Counted from the first letter of the stretch, positions 40,900-52,400 are shown. The stretch is 64,000 bases of DNA from Sepiola atlantica (GCA_963556195.1 OY744532.1:107258583-107322582), one strand, 5' to 3'. Translations and numbers: made by a program. The notes: generated from the sequence alone by a model not told the origin.

Positions 40900-42862
40900 T
40901 TAACATAACAGTTCGATTTATTTTACTGAATTTTATTTCATTCTAGAAGGTTTGCCGGAGATCCTGGAAAATAAAATAAAATAGGTTTGAAAAGTGTGTA
41001 ACATTTTTCTTTTAACTCCCCCTCTCTCTCTCCCTCCCCCCCCTCTCTCTCTCTCTCTTTCAGTTTTTAACATACCTATCCCTCTGACTGCTTCTCTCTC
41101 TAATTCATGTGCAAACTTTTGCAACTGCTTAAATCTAATAGAAAGAAAGAAATTGCCAACGTAATTGACAATGAATCTATTCTTGTGACTTTTGCTTTGT
41201 TTTTCGTGAAATTTGTAACTTTTTCGAGCATTATTATTGATTTGTATTTCTTGTTGGGTATCTACGATGATTTTTTTCTGAACATGATCCAGTGTTTGTA
41301 AAATTTTATGTTTCATTGTATAACTTAAAAATAAACACTGCCTTGAAACAGCTGTAAACAGCTATAATTATTTTATGTATGTTCTTTAGTTGGAACATGA
41401 TTTAAAAAATAATTTAAATCGTCAAAAATACATGTGAGAAACTAAAGGGAAAGGTAATCAGCAGCTGACTGTTTGACCTACTTTCAGTGTTGTTTTTCGA
41501 ACATTTACCAGTAAGAATGAAAGAAAATAATTTTTTTCTGACCCCTCGCCCATCTACTAAATTGGTTCATGGCAAGTCCATCCCTATAACAGGCCGAGAT
41601 ATTTGGGGTCTTTTATTGGAAGGAAGATTTCCAATCAGTCAGCAGAAATCTTTTTAGCTGCTAACACTTCACTTTTATTAATTTGACAAATTTTTTTCTG
41701 AAATGGGATTCGAAGCGACCAAATTTATTTCAGCTGAGATTCTGTATTACATCATAAACTACATTGTGCTTTATAAGTTTGGGAGTATATTGTAAAAATG
41801 CAGTCGTCTGCATGTTTTGATGGTGCATGCAAATGGCAGACGGTGCAGATGCTGCAGATTCTCGGCCAAAGGAAAGGGGAGGGGCACCGAGGAATTTGAA
41901 AATGTCTCTGATTTTATATTGGGCCACCCAGAATCTTATTTCTCTTTGAAATGAAATAAGTGCTTAACAAAAACGGAATCATGCTGAGATCAAAAGTAAT
42001 GTTCTTAGATTGTCTCCATGATGAACCCCTTCGAGTAGACATTGTCTGGTTGTTATCTCCAGTAGATATCTCAAGTAGCCAGTGCTTGGGTGGTCGGCTG
42101 GTGACCGCTGAGAAAGACTGGAATCAAAGATGTCCGGTCAAGAGAAAAGGACTCCAAAAGAGGGGAGAAGGGGAGGGGGGGGGGCATGACAGGAAGTTGG
42201 GTTTTCTGAGAGAGCTGTCAATCAGTTGAAGCTGGGGGTCTCTCCAGGCGAGGTGTGGCCATTTGGGGCTCTTAGCTAAAGGACTGTGTTGATCGGACTT
42301 ATACTTTATTTTGTCGGACTAAAAGATCTCATTTTGCAAGTCTGCCATTCAACCTAAAAACATGAATATCTTTTGTAACTTCCAACAAATAAACCTGTTA
42401 ATTCTTATAAACTGGACTCATGGTTTTACTTGCGATGAGAATTCTTTGTTGCAACACTGATGAAATTGAACAACAACTTTGGACTGGCACAACATGTGCA
42501 ACGATCGCAGCCGGTGCAGTGAACGTATGCATGCATGCACGCATGCATACAGGTTCACAAGTATACTGTAAAATATCAAAATTTAATTTTATTGAAAACT
42601 ATATTTTGCCATTATTAAGTAAAAAAAAAAATTCAAACAATAGTTCACACTGTTTTTATTTCTTAAGCCAAATTTGTTAGTTTTATGTATTTTGTAAGAG
42701 TTTCATGTCAATCTTTTTCAAGATTTTCTTTTCATATTCACAGAATTGTTCATTCAGGAAATACCATTTTTTATGCGTTCGTTTATTCAAAGTTACCCGT
42801 CGTTTTCATTTATAGGAATTCGTCAATAATTATCAAATTTATCAATTAGCTCATTGTGATTC
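40900..42862. other. Intergenic stretch, no gene supported
   Basis: Has a CT/CCCC-rich tract at 41015-41060, a G-run at 42172-42183 and a palindromic GCATGCATGC-type word near 42530. Open frames at 41107-41301, 41960-42229 and 42420-42680 have no recognisable domain. Confidence 0.5.
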
Positions 42863-43055
42863 TTATTATTTGGTATGTAAAACATATTATTTCGTATGTA
42901 AAACATATTATTTGTTATGTAAAACATATTATTTGGTATGTAAAACCTATTATTTGGTATGTAAAACCTATTATTTGGTATGTAAAACATATTATTTTGT
43001 ATGTAAAACATATTATTTGGTATGTAAAACATATTATTTGGTATGTAAAACATAT
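42863..43055. repeat. 21-bp tandem repeat
   Basis: About nine copies of ATTATTTGGTATGTAAAACA plus T, with small variants. Open frames on both strands are artefacts of the 21-bp period. Confidence 0.9.
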
Positions 43056-43647
43056 AAAAACATCAAACTAATCTGACAGGGTACTTTTCCCTTTGTTTGC
43101 AACTTCTACATCGAATATTTAAGAAAATTCATACCGCCTCCAGTAAAAGACCCCAGTTGCATACGTAGTCCATGGTATTACATTACCTTTTCTATTCTGA
43201 CTTTTATATTTTGCAATTTGAGAGTAGAAAGTGACTAACTTGGGTTTACTTTCGGCAGCCTCATAACTCTCACTTGCCTTATTTTGTCCTTTAGTCCTCA
43301 CATTCCATGAACGATGTTTCTGACAAAGGAGGAAGAATTGCTGTTTTCTGGGTCGGAATTTATCCAACACTTATCGTTGGTTAATTTTTAACCTCAAAGT
43401 AGTATGTTTTTTTTAACTCCTTATATCAAGTGGCTTCATGCCTTGTCTGGAGCGATTTCCATAAAAAAAAAGAAAAAGTATTTAGGAGTGAGGCCCAAAG
43501 ATATACTCAGGGTTGATTAGATGAGAGGACAGAGGAGGGGGGGGGTGACATTTATTGAAATAATTTCCGATAAACGTAAGTCTTTAAACACACCCAGCAA
43601 TACTGCTACAAACCCTGAACCCCATATTACCGTTTCAACTCATATTT
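43056..43647. other. Mixed repeat fragments
   Basis: 43250-43375 is an inverted copy of 40690-40800 (shared ACAGCAATTCTTCC, TTTGTCAGAAACATCG). A CR1-like subfamily B tail lies at 43412-43470 (+). The minus-strand frame 43119-43370 contains HRSWNVRT, a word typical of the N-terminus of RTE-type endonucleases, too short to assign. Confidence 0.5.
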
Positions 43648-43770
43648 GGACCCGTGGGGCAACGGATAAAAGTGCTAAGTGTAATCAGTTCTAAGTGACA
43701 GTCTTTTGGGGGTTGAAGGTTCAATCCTCAGTACAGACGAAACTAAGAATATAATTAATACGATTGAAAG
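43648..43770 (+). mobile_element. tRNA-derived SINE head
   Basis: GGACCCGTGGGGCAACGG (A-box region, 43648) and a perfect-looking B box GGTTCAATCC at 43718-43727, about 70 bp apart, with CTAAGTG-type spacer as in 49660. The tail is replaced by a LINE RT fragment from about 43780. Confidence 0.7.
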
Positions 43771-43779
43771 ACAGGATTA

Positions 43780-44075
43780 AACGAACCAATCCATTTTGTA
43801 CCCCAATCCATAACCGAACGAAAGTCAACTTCTAGATCAACTGCATATTTTGACTGATCCGGGGGAGATGGGTGAGAAGCAACACCAGAATAGAGAGTGG
43901 TATCTTCAGCATAGATGTTAATCTTCTGAATAATATTCTCAGGAAGATCATTGAAATAGAGAAGAAACAGTGTTGGGCCTAGAATAGAGCCCTGAGGAAC
44001 ACCAGCATCAATGCTAGGAAAAAAAGGTTACTCGCAAGCTTCAATCAGAAAGAAAAGACCTAATAATGTCTAGAA
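43780..44075 (-). pseudogene. LINE reverse transcriptase fragment
   Basis: Minus strand encodes [41 protein letters not shown] and [20 protein letters not shown] and the YxDD-like box are RT motifs of CR1/Jockey-type LINEs. The box reads YAED here instead of YADD, so the catalytic aspartate is lost. The fragment stops near 43790. Confidence 0.8.
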
Positions 44076-44289
44076 CCTTACCACTAATCCAAAGGTACAA
44101 TCTTTGTGAGCTCTCTGCAGAAGTTAGACTCGCTTAATAACAACAGCAACAGCAGCAGCAACCCGCTTTCATTACCTGTACATTTATGGTGAAGTAAAAC
44201 TATTATTTGTAATTTACACATTTAACGCCTGTGTTTGTCATCTTCCTTTACCATGGTCGTATTTGTCTTTCTTTTTTTTCTTTTTGTTT

Positions 44290-44846
44290 TTAGCATAGTT
44301 CACCCCAAACAAGGCAGGCCACCACTGTAGACGTAAGAGGCTACTGAGAAAAAAGAAAAGGGGAGAAGGTAGGGGGTCAACCTAAATTGGGATCTGCGCA
44401 GCGAGATGTCTGTTTACATTAGTTTTAAATTTCTGCATGTCTGTACTGTCGGGGAAACAGGGGGCAGGGAGGGAGTTCCAGAGGCCAGTAGCACGAGGAA
44501 AGAAGCTATTTGAGTAGAAGGCTCTCCAACATATGGCGACCTCCACAGTGAATGAATGAGATTTAGTTGATTGTCGAGTTAGTCTAGTAAATTTACGTCG
44601 AGGGGACACCAGAGTAGCCAATTCATCGGAGCATAATCCATTGAAGTATTTGTAAAACAAGCACAAGGATGCTACATTGCGGCGATGGGACAAGGACTGG
44701 AGCTTGGTTGACAGTGAGGGACCTATTAGGTTGGCGATTCTTTTTTGGACCTTGTCAAGGAGAGAGAGACTAGTAGATGATGCACCAGTCCAGATGTGAC
44801 AACAATACTCCCTCTCTTGTGTCTCAAAGAGCGTGTCTACCATCAT
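44290..44846 (-). mobile_element. CR1-like LINE 3' end, subfamily A (-)
   Basis: The minus-strand frame 44846-44382 is the longest subfamily A C-terminus: REYCCHIWTGASSTSLSLLD, KVQKRIANLIGPSLSTKLQS, HRRNVASLCLFYKYFNGLCS, SFFPRATGLWNSLPAPCFPD and KFKTNVNRHLAAQIP. The 3' end (44300-44340) matches other subfamily A copies. 5'-truncated at about 44846, where TAACCCTAACCC follows on the plus strand. Confidence 0.85.
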
Positions 44847-44895
44847 CGGCCCCTAACCCTAACCCAACACCCATACAACCATCAAAGCAACTTAC

Positions 44896-45086
44896 CTACT
44901 ATATTTTTGCGCGTTAACTGTATTCCCCAGGAAAATTTCTTTTCCAGTTGCCGAGCAGTTATTCAACTTTGCTGCAACGTCCATACTTGACCCACCGAAC
45001 TGTTTCTCCAACATCCGTGATGTCCACATTCGACCACCAGTGTCAAACCAGACAATCCTCATCAACTCTTCCTGTGAGACCAGCAT
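44896..45086 (-). CDS. Candidate internal exon of an unrecognised gene
   Basis: Minus strand: TTGTTACAG acceptor, then 191 bp, then a perfect AG/GTAAGT donor (ACTTACCT at 44890-44897 on the plus strand). The frame, in phase 0 at entry and leaving two bases at the donor, encodes MLVSQEELMRIVWFDTGGRM, WTSRMLEKQFGGSSMDVAAK and LNNCSATGKEIFLGNTVNAQ then KYS. Composition is protein-like and quite unlike its AT-rich surroundings. I do not recognise the domain. Just upstream lies the TTTACCTGTAA tandem repeat, which would make the intron's 3' end repetitive. Could be an exon of a long-intron gene or of a transposon. Confidence 0.45.
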
Positions 45087-45099
45087 CTGTAACAATCCT

Positions 45100-45435
45100 T
45101 TTTCATTTACCTGTAATTTCATTTACCTGTAAATTTCATTTATCTGTAATTTCATTTACCTGTAAATTTAATTTACCTGTAATTTCATTTACCTGTAAAT
45201 TTAATTTACTTGTAATTTCAGTTACCTGTAAATTTCATTTACTTGTAATTTCATTTACCTGTAATTTCATTTAGCTGTAAATTTCATTTAGCTGTAATTT
45301 CAGTTACCTGTAAATTTCATAGACCTGTAATTTCATTTACCTGTAAATTTCATTGACCTGTAATTTCATTGACCTGTAATTTCATTGACCTGTAATTTCA
45401 TTTACCTGTAATTTCATTTACCTGTAATTTTATGG
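45100..45435. repeat. 17-18-bp tandem repeat
   Basis: About nineteen variants of TTTCATTTACCTGTAAA (TTT). Confidence 0.9.
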
Positions 45436-45670
45436 TCCAATCAAACCGTTATTTGTTATTTACACATTTAACTCCCTTGTTTGTCATCTTTCTTACAAGT
45501 CGTAAGACTGACCACCGTCATCGGCCCCTGCAACAGTGCTATTACTAACAACTGGTCATATGGTGATGTGTGTGTATATTAGCATGCTTGTTTTTTTATG
45601 TGTGTTAATTTCGGCTAGTGCCATGTGCGTTTATATGTGTGTAAATCGCCTATTGCCTTTTATATAGATA
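45436..45670. other. Spacer, no gene seen
   Basis: Nothing recognised. Confidence 0.5.
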
Positions 45671-47135
45671 CTAGTAGAATACCCGTCCCAGGAAGGGTAT
45701 AAGGAATAAATATAGCATGAGTTTAAATTTAAATGTTGTTTTTCCCTTTTTTTCGTGGGTATGCTACGGTTTCAATGGCACCTCACTAAATGGTAAAGTT
45801 GACAAAAAATGTGAATAATGTGCCCACGTTACTCACCCTGTTGCCTAGAGTACATATTCCATAATTGATAATGATAAGTTCATATTATTGATTCTCACAT
45901 GTACACACAAACCCTTTGAAAAATATAGTACTTAATATAACTCAAAATTTTATGCAGAACAATTCTATTCTTTATTAAATGTTTTGTATCTTACTTATTT
46001 CAAAAGGTTTCTTGGGGGCAGGTGCGAGTTTGGGTGGGTGCACCCCCCCCCCCCCTAGATGGTAAAGCTTACAAAAAAAAATAATGTGCCCATGTTACTC
46101 ACTGTGTTGCCGAGAATATATATTCCAAAATTAATAATGATCGGTTCATTAGTTTAGGAGTTTATCCTGTGCAACGAAATATGTATATATAAAAATATAT
46201 GTTTTTGTATATACACGTGATCACGTTCGCATGCAACATCTCACCACTACAGACGCTCATTTTAAAGTCGTAAATTATTAGCCGTTAATAAACTCAACAG
46301 TAAAAGACATAATTATAAACACACTAAGACTCATCTCACCTGATGACTTGATGAATCAAATGAAAAGTATTCGAAAAAAAAAAAAGAGAAAAGAGAAAAG
46401 AAAAATGGAACAAGAAACACATTGAACTTACATACACCAATTTGACCGAAATACTAAATGAACTATTCGAAAAATAAAAAAGTCTGAGTCAACAAAAACA
46501 CTCATAACATTTGCTTAAATGAAAATATGCTGCCTAAATACATGCAATAAGCATATAGACTGATCTAACTTGGTTATAAGTTATAAGAACAAAAATAACC
46601 AGAATATAAGGTCTTTAAAAGAGGATGGGTTACTACAACGTATATCTTGTACAAAACAATAGCACTACCGGTAATCCAATAGGATTAACATAATACACTC
46701 GAATAGCGTCAAATACACATACTAATGTTCGTAGACATATATTCTCCAGACTCGTTCACTTATTAATGACTGACCGGAGTCCGGTATCCCATCACAACAT
46801 AGACATACCCACCTTTATGTATATGCACCCACTAAATGTTAAAATTAACGACAACAACAAAAAATAAAAATAATGTGCCCATGTTACTCACCATGTTGCC
46901 TAGAATATATATTCAAAAATTCATAATGATCCGTTCATTAGTTTAGATTATCCTGTACAAATATATATATATATATCTAAATATATATACATACCTACCT
47001 TTATATATATGCACCCCCTAAATGTTAAAATTAACAACAACAAAAAATAATATGCCCATGTTGCCTAGAATATATATTCAAAAATTCATAATGATCGGTT
47101 CATTAGTTTAGGAGATTATCCTGTACATAGTGAGG
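45671..47135 (-). mobile_element. Probable Helitron-derived region with four ~120-bp units
   Basis: The complement of 45671-45702 reads ATACCCTTCCTGGGACGGGT, ATTCTACTAGT: hairpin plus CTAGT, a minus-strand Helitron 3' end. Four diverged units (about 45780-45895, 46045-46180, 46830-46960, 47010-47135) share AATGTGCCCATGTTACTCAC, GTTGCCTAGAATATATATTC and GATCGGTTCATTAGTTTAG. Non-coding. The 5' end is undetermined. Confidence 0.5.
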
Positions 47136-47408
47136 GGTTATTGTAAATAAACGCTTGTTCCATGGACTATTTTACACAGCATGGGATTGGGTTTCAGCTG
47201 AACATCGATTATTTATAGATTTAAAAATTGATTCTACATATGAGACTAACATTACCACATAAGTAATTGAAGTAACTGCCAAATGATTGAACTAATCGAA
47301 GTAACTGCCAAATAATTGCTTTGGAAGTTGTAAATAGTTAGGAGCTGTAAACCATATGTTAAGTGCATCAAATCCTAAATCACTAACAAGAATCATCCTT
47401 CGTATTTG
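47136..47408. other. Spacer, no gene seen
   Basis: Nothing recognised. Confidence 0.5.
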
Positions 47409-47614
47409 TTCCTATTCACTTGCCTCCCCACAAGGGCAGAGTTAAACACAAGGTCAGTTTTTAATATGGGGAAAATCTAGCTCCCCCAAAAAGGGGCACT
47501 CTGGGTTGGAACAAAAATTTAAAAAATTGCCTCAATCTAGAAGGACTTCTTCACTGACCGAGGACAGAATAGCATCAGAACAGATACTACACTTTCTTCC
47601 TAGCAAATAAGCCA
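47409..47614 (-). mobile_element. U2-headed SINE, copy 4
   Basis: Minus-strand head GCTAGGAAGAAAGTGTAGTA then TCTGTTCTGATGC, keeping the 17-base U2 match AAGTGTAGTATCTGTTC exactly. The body and 3' end GGGGAGGCAAGTGAATAGGA are as in other copies. Confidence 0.75.
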
Positions 47615-47821
47615 TTTGTTATTTAAGACATTGTATGAAAATTGAAAAAGAAATTGCTAGAACACAGACACCCAAATATTTCAAAGCAATAAAAATAATA
47701 AAACTATTAAATCTATGTTAACCTCTTTCCTTTTGACCTTTTTTTAATTACACATACAAAACATTTTTTTTTATTTCTTACTTATACTTTTGTATTTGAT
47801 TAAGTGAAGTTGAGAATATAA

Positions 47822-48165
47822 AATTATTAAATTATCAATATTTTGGAAGTTACATGGGTTTGAAATTCATCCCGATTATCTTCGGTATAGGCCTTACAAA
47901 ATGCGCGTGTGTGTATACAGAATTGAAGGGAAAAAATCCATGTTTTTATTTTATTTGTAATTACACCAAAAACTGTTTCATTTAAATTTCTCACAGCATT
48001 AATTTTGTAAAGTGAAATTTTACTTTCAAATGAAATCATTTTTTTCTCAGTATCCGTTTCAATTTGGAACTTTGAACCCAATACAGAAATAAACTAGTGA
48101 AAAAGTATTCTTTTCATATTTTGAAAACAGTAACTAAAACACATCGCAATTACTAAAAAAAAACA
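47822..48165. repeat. Direct duplication, left copy
   Basis: Matches 49200-49628 through TATTTTGGAAGTTACATGGG, AAAGTGAAATTTTAC and CAGTATCCGTTTCAATTTGG. A third, shorter relative is at 48960-49085. Non-coding. Confidence 0.8.
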
Positions 48166-48289
48166 TTTGTGATTTGTATTTAGAACTAAACATAAGAAAA
48201 AACAGAGCGAAACTTATCACACTGCACAAAGAACTAAAAGTACATGTGACTCAGAAAACTGGAAACAATCAGTGAATAAAGTGTTTTGG

Positions 48290-48690
48290 GCAAGTGAATT
48301 TAGTGAATTTAGTAAATTTAGTAAATTTAGTGAATTTAGTGAATTTAGTGAATTTAGTAAATTTAGCGAATTTAGTGAATTTAGTAAATTTAGCGAATTT
48401 AGTGAATTTAGCGAATTTAGCGAATTTAGTAAATTTAGTAAATTTAGTGAATTTAGTAAATTTAGTGAATTTAGTAAATTTAGTAAATTTAGTAAATTTA
48501 GCGAATTTAGTAAATTTAGTGAATTTAGTAAATTTAGTGAATTTAGTAAATTTAGTAAATTTAGTGAATTTAGTGAATTTAGTGAATTTAGTGAATTTTG
48601 TAAATTTAGTGAATTTAGTAAATTTAGTAAATTTAGTGAATTTAGTAAATTTAGTAAATTTAGTGAATTTAGTGAATTTAGTGAATTTAG
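48290..48690. repeat. 9-bp tandem repeat
   Basis: About 44 copies of AATTTAGTG or AATTTAGTA or the C variant. Because the period is a multiple of three, long frames are open on both strands (SEFSKF- and NLLNSL-type). I do not treat these as genes. Confidence 0.95.
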
Positions 48691-48699
48691 TTCAAGTGA

Positions 48700-49199
48700 T
48701 AGCACACACACACGCAGAGAGAAAGAGAATTGGAAGTAAAAATAAAAATCCAAGTTTATTTGTTTTATTTGTAATTGTAGTATCAAAGCTAATGATACCC
48801 TTCTCACCCCTTTTGTTAATAATGGAATATGCTTCTCACCCCTTTGTTAATAATGGAATATGCTACATTCGTGTAGTATATTAGGAGTGGATATTTTATC
48901 CCCATTTGTAACAGTAAGCAACGAAAAGTTAAATAAAGCTTATCAGTAAGTTATTCCGGCTTCCAGTTTTTATTACAGTAATTATGCCCAAAGACTGTTT
49001 CACTTCCAATTGTCACATAATTAGTTGTAAAGTGAAATTTTACATTCAAATCAAATCATTTACATTCATTAGAAAAAAAAAACCTTGTTACCTTTCACAT
49101 TCACCTTTTGGAATTACCTGTCCAAAACAAGGCAGGATTTTTATTTGCTTAATTAACCCTTTTATATTTGATTAAGTGAATTTGAGAAAAGTGTTTTTA
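48700..49199. other. Spacer and partial third copy of the duplication
   Basis: Contains a short direct duplication TTCTCACCCCTTTTGTTAAT (48801, 48834) and a truncated copy of the duplicated unit at 48960-49085. No gene. Confidence 0.5.
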
Positions 49200-49292
49200 T
49201 TAAATTATCAATATTTTGGAAGTTACATGGGTTTGAAATTTATCCTGTTATTATTATCACAAGTATTCTTGGTATAAACATGAGAGGGAGAA

Positions 49293-49341
<49 letters not shown>

Positions 49342-49628
49342 TATAGAGAGAGATAGAATTGAAGGAAAAAAATCTAAGTTTATTTGTTTTATTTGTAATT
49401 ATGCCAAAAGCTGTTTCATTCACATTTCTCATGGCAATAATTTTGTAAAGTGAAATTTTACTTTCAAATAAAATAATTCACATTCATTAGAAAAAAAAAG
49501 TTATCTTTTTCTCAGTATCCGTTTCAATTTGGAATTTTGAACACAATACAGAAATAAACTTGTGAAAAAGTATTCTTCTATATATTTTGAAAATAGTAAC
49601 TAAAACACACGACAATTGCTAAAAAAAT
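49200..49628. repeat. Direct duplication, right copy
   Basis: Corresponds to 47822-48165 with a (GA)n-rich insertion at about 49283-49350. Confidence 0.8.
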
Positions 49629-49659
49629 ATTAGTGGCCAAACGATTCCGTAATAATCAC

Positions 49660-49990
49660 AAGTACTTGTGGCGTAACGGATATAAGTGCTAAGTAATAAT
49701 CAGTTCTAAGTGAGTCTTCTGGAAGTTGAAGGTTCAATCCTTAGTGCGGGCCATACTAAGAATACAATTATGAATTACTTAAAACCTCTCTCCAGTCATC
49801 GTTGACAGAACAAAAGCAAACTACACCATACATTAAATAAAGGGTTTCATTCGAAATTCCATACACATTATTGAGTTTGACAAGATACGCCTAAAGAAGG
49901 TCGGAGGTTACATCGGCCGAAACGTTGTGAGAATAACGCTCAAGATGAAAACAGTGGTATAAATAATACAAATTATCAATCCTCATCTAA
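49660..49990 (+). mobile_element. tRNA-derived SINE with hammerhead-like tail, copy 2
   Basis: A-box region ACTTGTGGCGTAACGGATAT at about 49662, B box GGTTCAATCC at 49731-49740, body with CGACAAGATACGCC, tail AAGAAGGTCGGAGGTTACAT, CGGCCGAAACGTTGTGAG. The best complete copy. The core base before GAAGA is A here rather than CTG. Confidence 0.75.
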
Positions 49991-49999
49991 AAAATTACG

Positions 50000-50262
50000 A
50001 AAACATAACTACTTAGTGTTTCTGAATTTTTGAGATGAGGATTGATAATGTGTATTATTTGGACTACTGTTCTCATCGTGAGTGTTATTCTCACAACGTT
50101 TCGGCCGATGTAACCTCCGACCTTCTTGTCAAACTCGGGAATCTTTCTGTTGAACTTGGGAATCAGTATGGAATTTCAAATGGACCTCTTTATTTAATCC
50201 ACGGGGGTAGCCTGCTCGCGTTCCGTCAGCCATGACCGGATAAAAGTCTTAAGTAAAATGCA
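50000..50262 (-). mobile_element. tRNA-SINE, inverted copy 3
   Basis: Reverse complement of the family tail and body, tail-to-tail with copy 2 across a loop near 50015-50035 (TTTTTGAGATGAGGATTGAT). The head is missing. Confidence 0.7.
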
Positions 50263-50263
50263 A

Positions 50264-50440
50264 GGACCCGTGGCGCAACGGATAAAGTACTAAGTGACAT
50301 TCAGCATGCTACCCCTGTAAATTAAATAACGGGTTCGATTCGATTTACGCACAAATTCCAGAGTTCAACAAGATACCCACGAAGAAGGTCGGAGGTTACA
50401 TCGGCCGAAACGTTGTAAGAAGAGACCAGTAGTGCGAAGT
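50264..50440 (+). mobile_element. tRNA-SINE, copy 4, internally deleted
   Basis: GGACCCGTGGCGCAACGG at 50264, GGGTTCGATTCG at 50331-50342, then the tail AGGTCGGAGGTTACATCGG and CCGAAACGTTGTAAG. Shorter than copy 2 by about 120 bp. Confidence 0.7.
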
Positions 50441-50594
50441 TTGAAACAGTTTTCGTAGAGAAATAAAAGAAAGATGTCAATACACCATTTTTTCTTAGTT
50501 AATGTATTGTCAGTTTTTCTTTTTGAAAATATTAATTTTGAAAATGTTAATTTTGAAAATGTTAATTTTGAAAATATATTCGATACGTTTAAAG

Positions 50595-51077
50595 CAGGGG
50601 CGGGTAACATTTTCAGAGTGAGGGCCAGATGAGACTTTTGGAAGGAGATCGCGGGCCGGAGTGAAAAACGAAATCTCAGAATTACTATATTTTGTTTACA
50701 TGAATAAATTGTACAAAAATTGCATTGAACACTCTACAAATCTGATATTTTTTCTCAAGAGACTTCTGTATGTGATGTTATAAAAGGCGCCGACAAATTG
50801 CCATTTTGGAATCATAAAAAATAATGACGGGGAAAGTAGCAAGTTGATCCAGCATTCGTTTTGACACACCTCACATAGGTTCTATGTTTTATGCCCTTTC
50901 CTCGTCTCACGTTTCCTCTTTGCCTCTCACTTTCTCTTTTTATCTCTTAATGATATGAGTTTTACTGGGAGGTCCGCAGGCCGGATTGCAATAATAAAGC
51001 CTAGCAGGGTGGCGGGCCGGACGCTAAGCCTTCACGGACCGGATGTGGCCCGTGGGCCGGAGGTTGCCCGCCCCCTG
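50595..51077. mobile_element. hAT-superfamily MITE
   Basis: TIRs CAGGGGCGGGTAAC and the complement of GTTGCCCGCCCCCTG, flanked by a perfect 8-bp duplication GTTTAAAG (50587-50594 and 51078-51085). 483 bp, non-coding. The GCGGGCCGG-type subterminal sequence is typical of Charlie-like hAT elements. Confidence 0.9.
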
Positions 51078-51154
51078 GTTTAAAGTGTCAAATAGAAATA
51101 TTTTTATGTCTTTTCACACTCTTAACAGTTTTGCTAGCTATACAAAATAGAATT

Positions 51155-51400
51155 GAAGAGAGTAAAACAAGGGAGTTAATTTGAATAGAGTAAAACAAGG
51201 GAGTTAATTTGCGTGTAAATTACCAAAGTTGTTTCCCTTTACATTTTTTTTATTATTTTAAATTAAAAAAAAAAAATTTTATTTTTAATTTTTTTTATTT
51301 TTAATTTTTTAAATTTTTTTTATTTTTAATTTTTTTAAATTTTTTTTATTTTTAATTTTTTTAAATTTTTTTTATTTTAAATTAAAAAATTTTTTTTTTT
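51155..51400. repeat. Short tandem repeats, AT-rich
   Basis: A 31-bp unit twice (AGAGTAAAACAAGGGAGTTA at 51159 and 51190), then TTTTTATTTTTAATTTTTT-type repeats to 51400. Confidence 0.85.
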
Positions 51401-51984
51401 ATTACACCTGAAAACATTTCTCAAAGGATTTGGGAAATTTTGAATGAAAAAAAATGACGAATGCTTTCTAGTGCGTTGTAATAAGGAAAATTATCACAAA
51501 GAAAAAAGACACAAAAAAGAAACAATAAAACCAGTGAGTAATTATTGGAATATTGATTAATAGCTTATCTACCAGACGTTGCACAGGTGTCAAATATATT
51601 GAACCCATTTTACGAACAAAAACATAGATAAATAACAATCTATATATGACAAGAATTGTGTAAGCATTATTTTGCTGTTTTTGCTGTTTTTGCTGTTTTT
51701 GCATGTGTCAAAATTCAAAATGACGAACAAAAAAATTAGTTTGTTCCGAGTCAAATTTTGTACTTGTACGGATTTTTGCAAAATTACCCTAACAATATTA
51801 GTTAGTTTTTTTTTTTTTTAATGGAAATCGCTCCAGATTCTAACTCAGAACACAGCAATTCTTCCTCCTTTGTCAGATTTTAAAAAAGACCGAATTCTGC
51901 TAAAAAAGGAACTCATATCCCCAGTAGTTAAGCATGAAATTTTTATTTTGTTTGTGTCAGTTTCCAGTATTTTGTCCTTTAAGC
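51401..51984. other. Spacer, no gene seen
   Basis: A 10-bp repeat (TGCTGTTTTT, four copies) at 51672-51703. A short segment at 51840-51880 resembles 40705-40735. No gene. Confidence 0.5.
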
Positions 51985-52065
51985 TAGATCTAGATCCCCC
52001 CCCCCCCTTCAAAACCGACCTTGTGTCTAACTCTTCCCTCATGGGGAGGCAAGGAAATAGGGACA
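51985..52065 (+). repeat. U2-headed SINE, 3' fragment (+)
   Basis: GACCTTGTGTCTAACTCTTC then CATGGGGAGGCAAGGAAATA as in the family's 3' end. Preceded by a C-run. Confidence 0.5.
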
Positions 52066-52286
52066 CCAGAAGTTGACGCATGTATACATAGTTACGCACC
52101 GAAATACAAAACAATTGGTACTTTGTTATCAATTCTCCATCTGCAAAACAAAAGAATGAAGATACAACTTTGAAAATAGTTTGAAAATGAAATAATGTAT
52201 TTTTTTGTTTTCATAATAAAATCGCATCCATGTTGTATGATCCAAGGATGGGAGCGGCCAATGGCAAAAACAAATCTGAAGATCAA

Positions 52287-52400
52287 TTTCTCAACCTGGG
52301 GCCCATGGCCTCTCATCAATTTCTCAACCTGGGGCCCATGGCCTCTCATCAATTTCTCAACCTGGGGCCCATGGCCTCTCATCAATTTCTCAACCTAGGG
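52287..52400. repeat. 33-bp tandem repeat, about 3.5 copies
   Basis: Units contain CAATTTCTCAACCTGGGGCC and CATGGCCTCTCAT. Open frames on both strands are artefacts. Confidence 0.9.

Noticed and set aside
42863..43055. CRISPR-like array
   Set aside because: Plain tandem repeat without unique spacers, and the sequence is eukaryotic.
48217..48884. Long frames on both strands (196 codons)
   Set aside because: Artefacts of the 9-bp tandem repeat.
47822..49628. LTR retrotransposon
   Set aside because: No coding interior, primer-binding site or polypurine tract visible, so called only a duplication.
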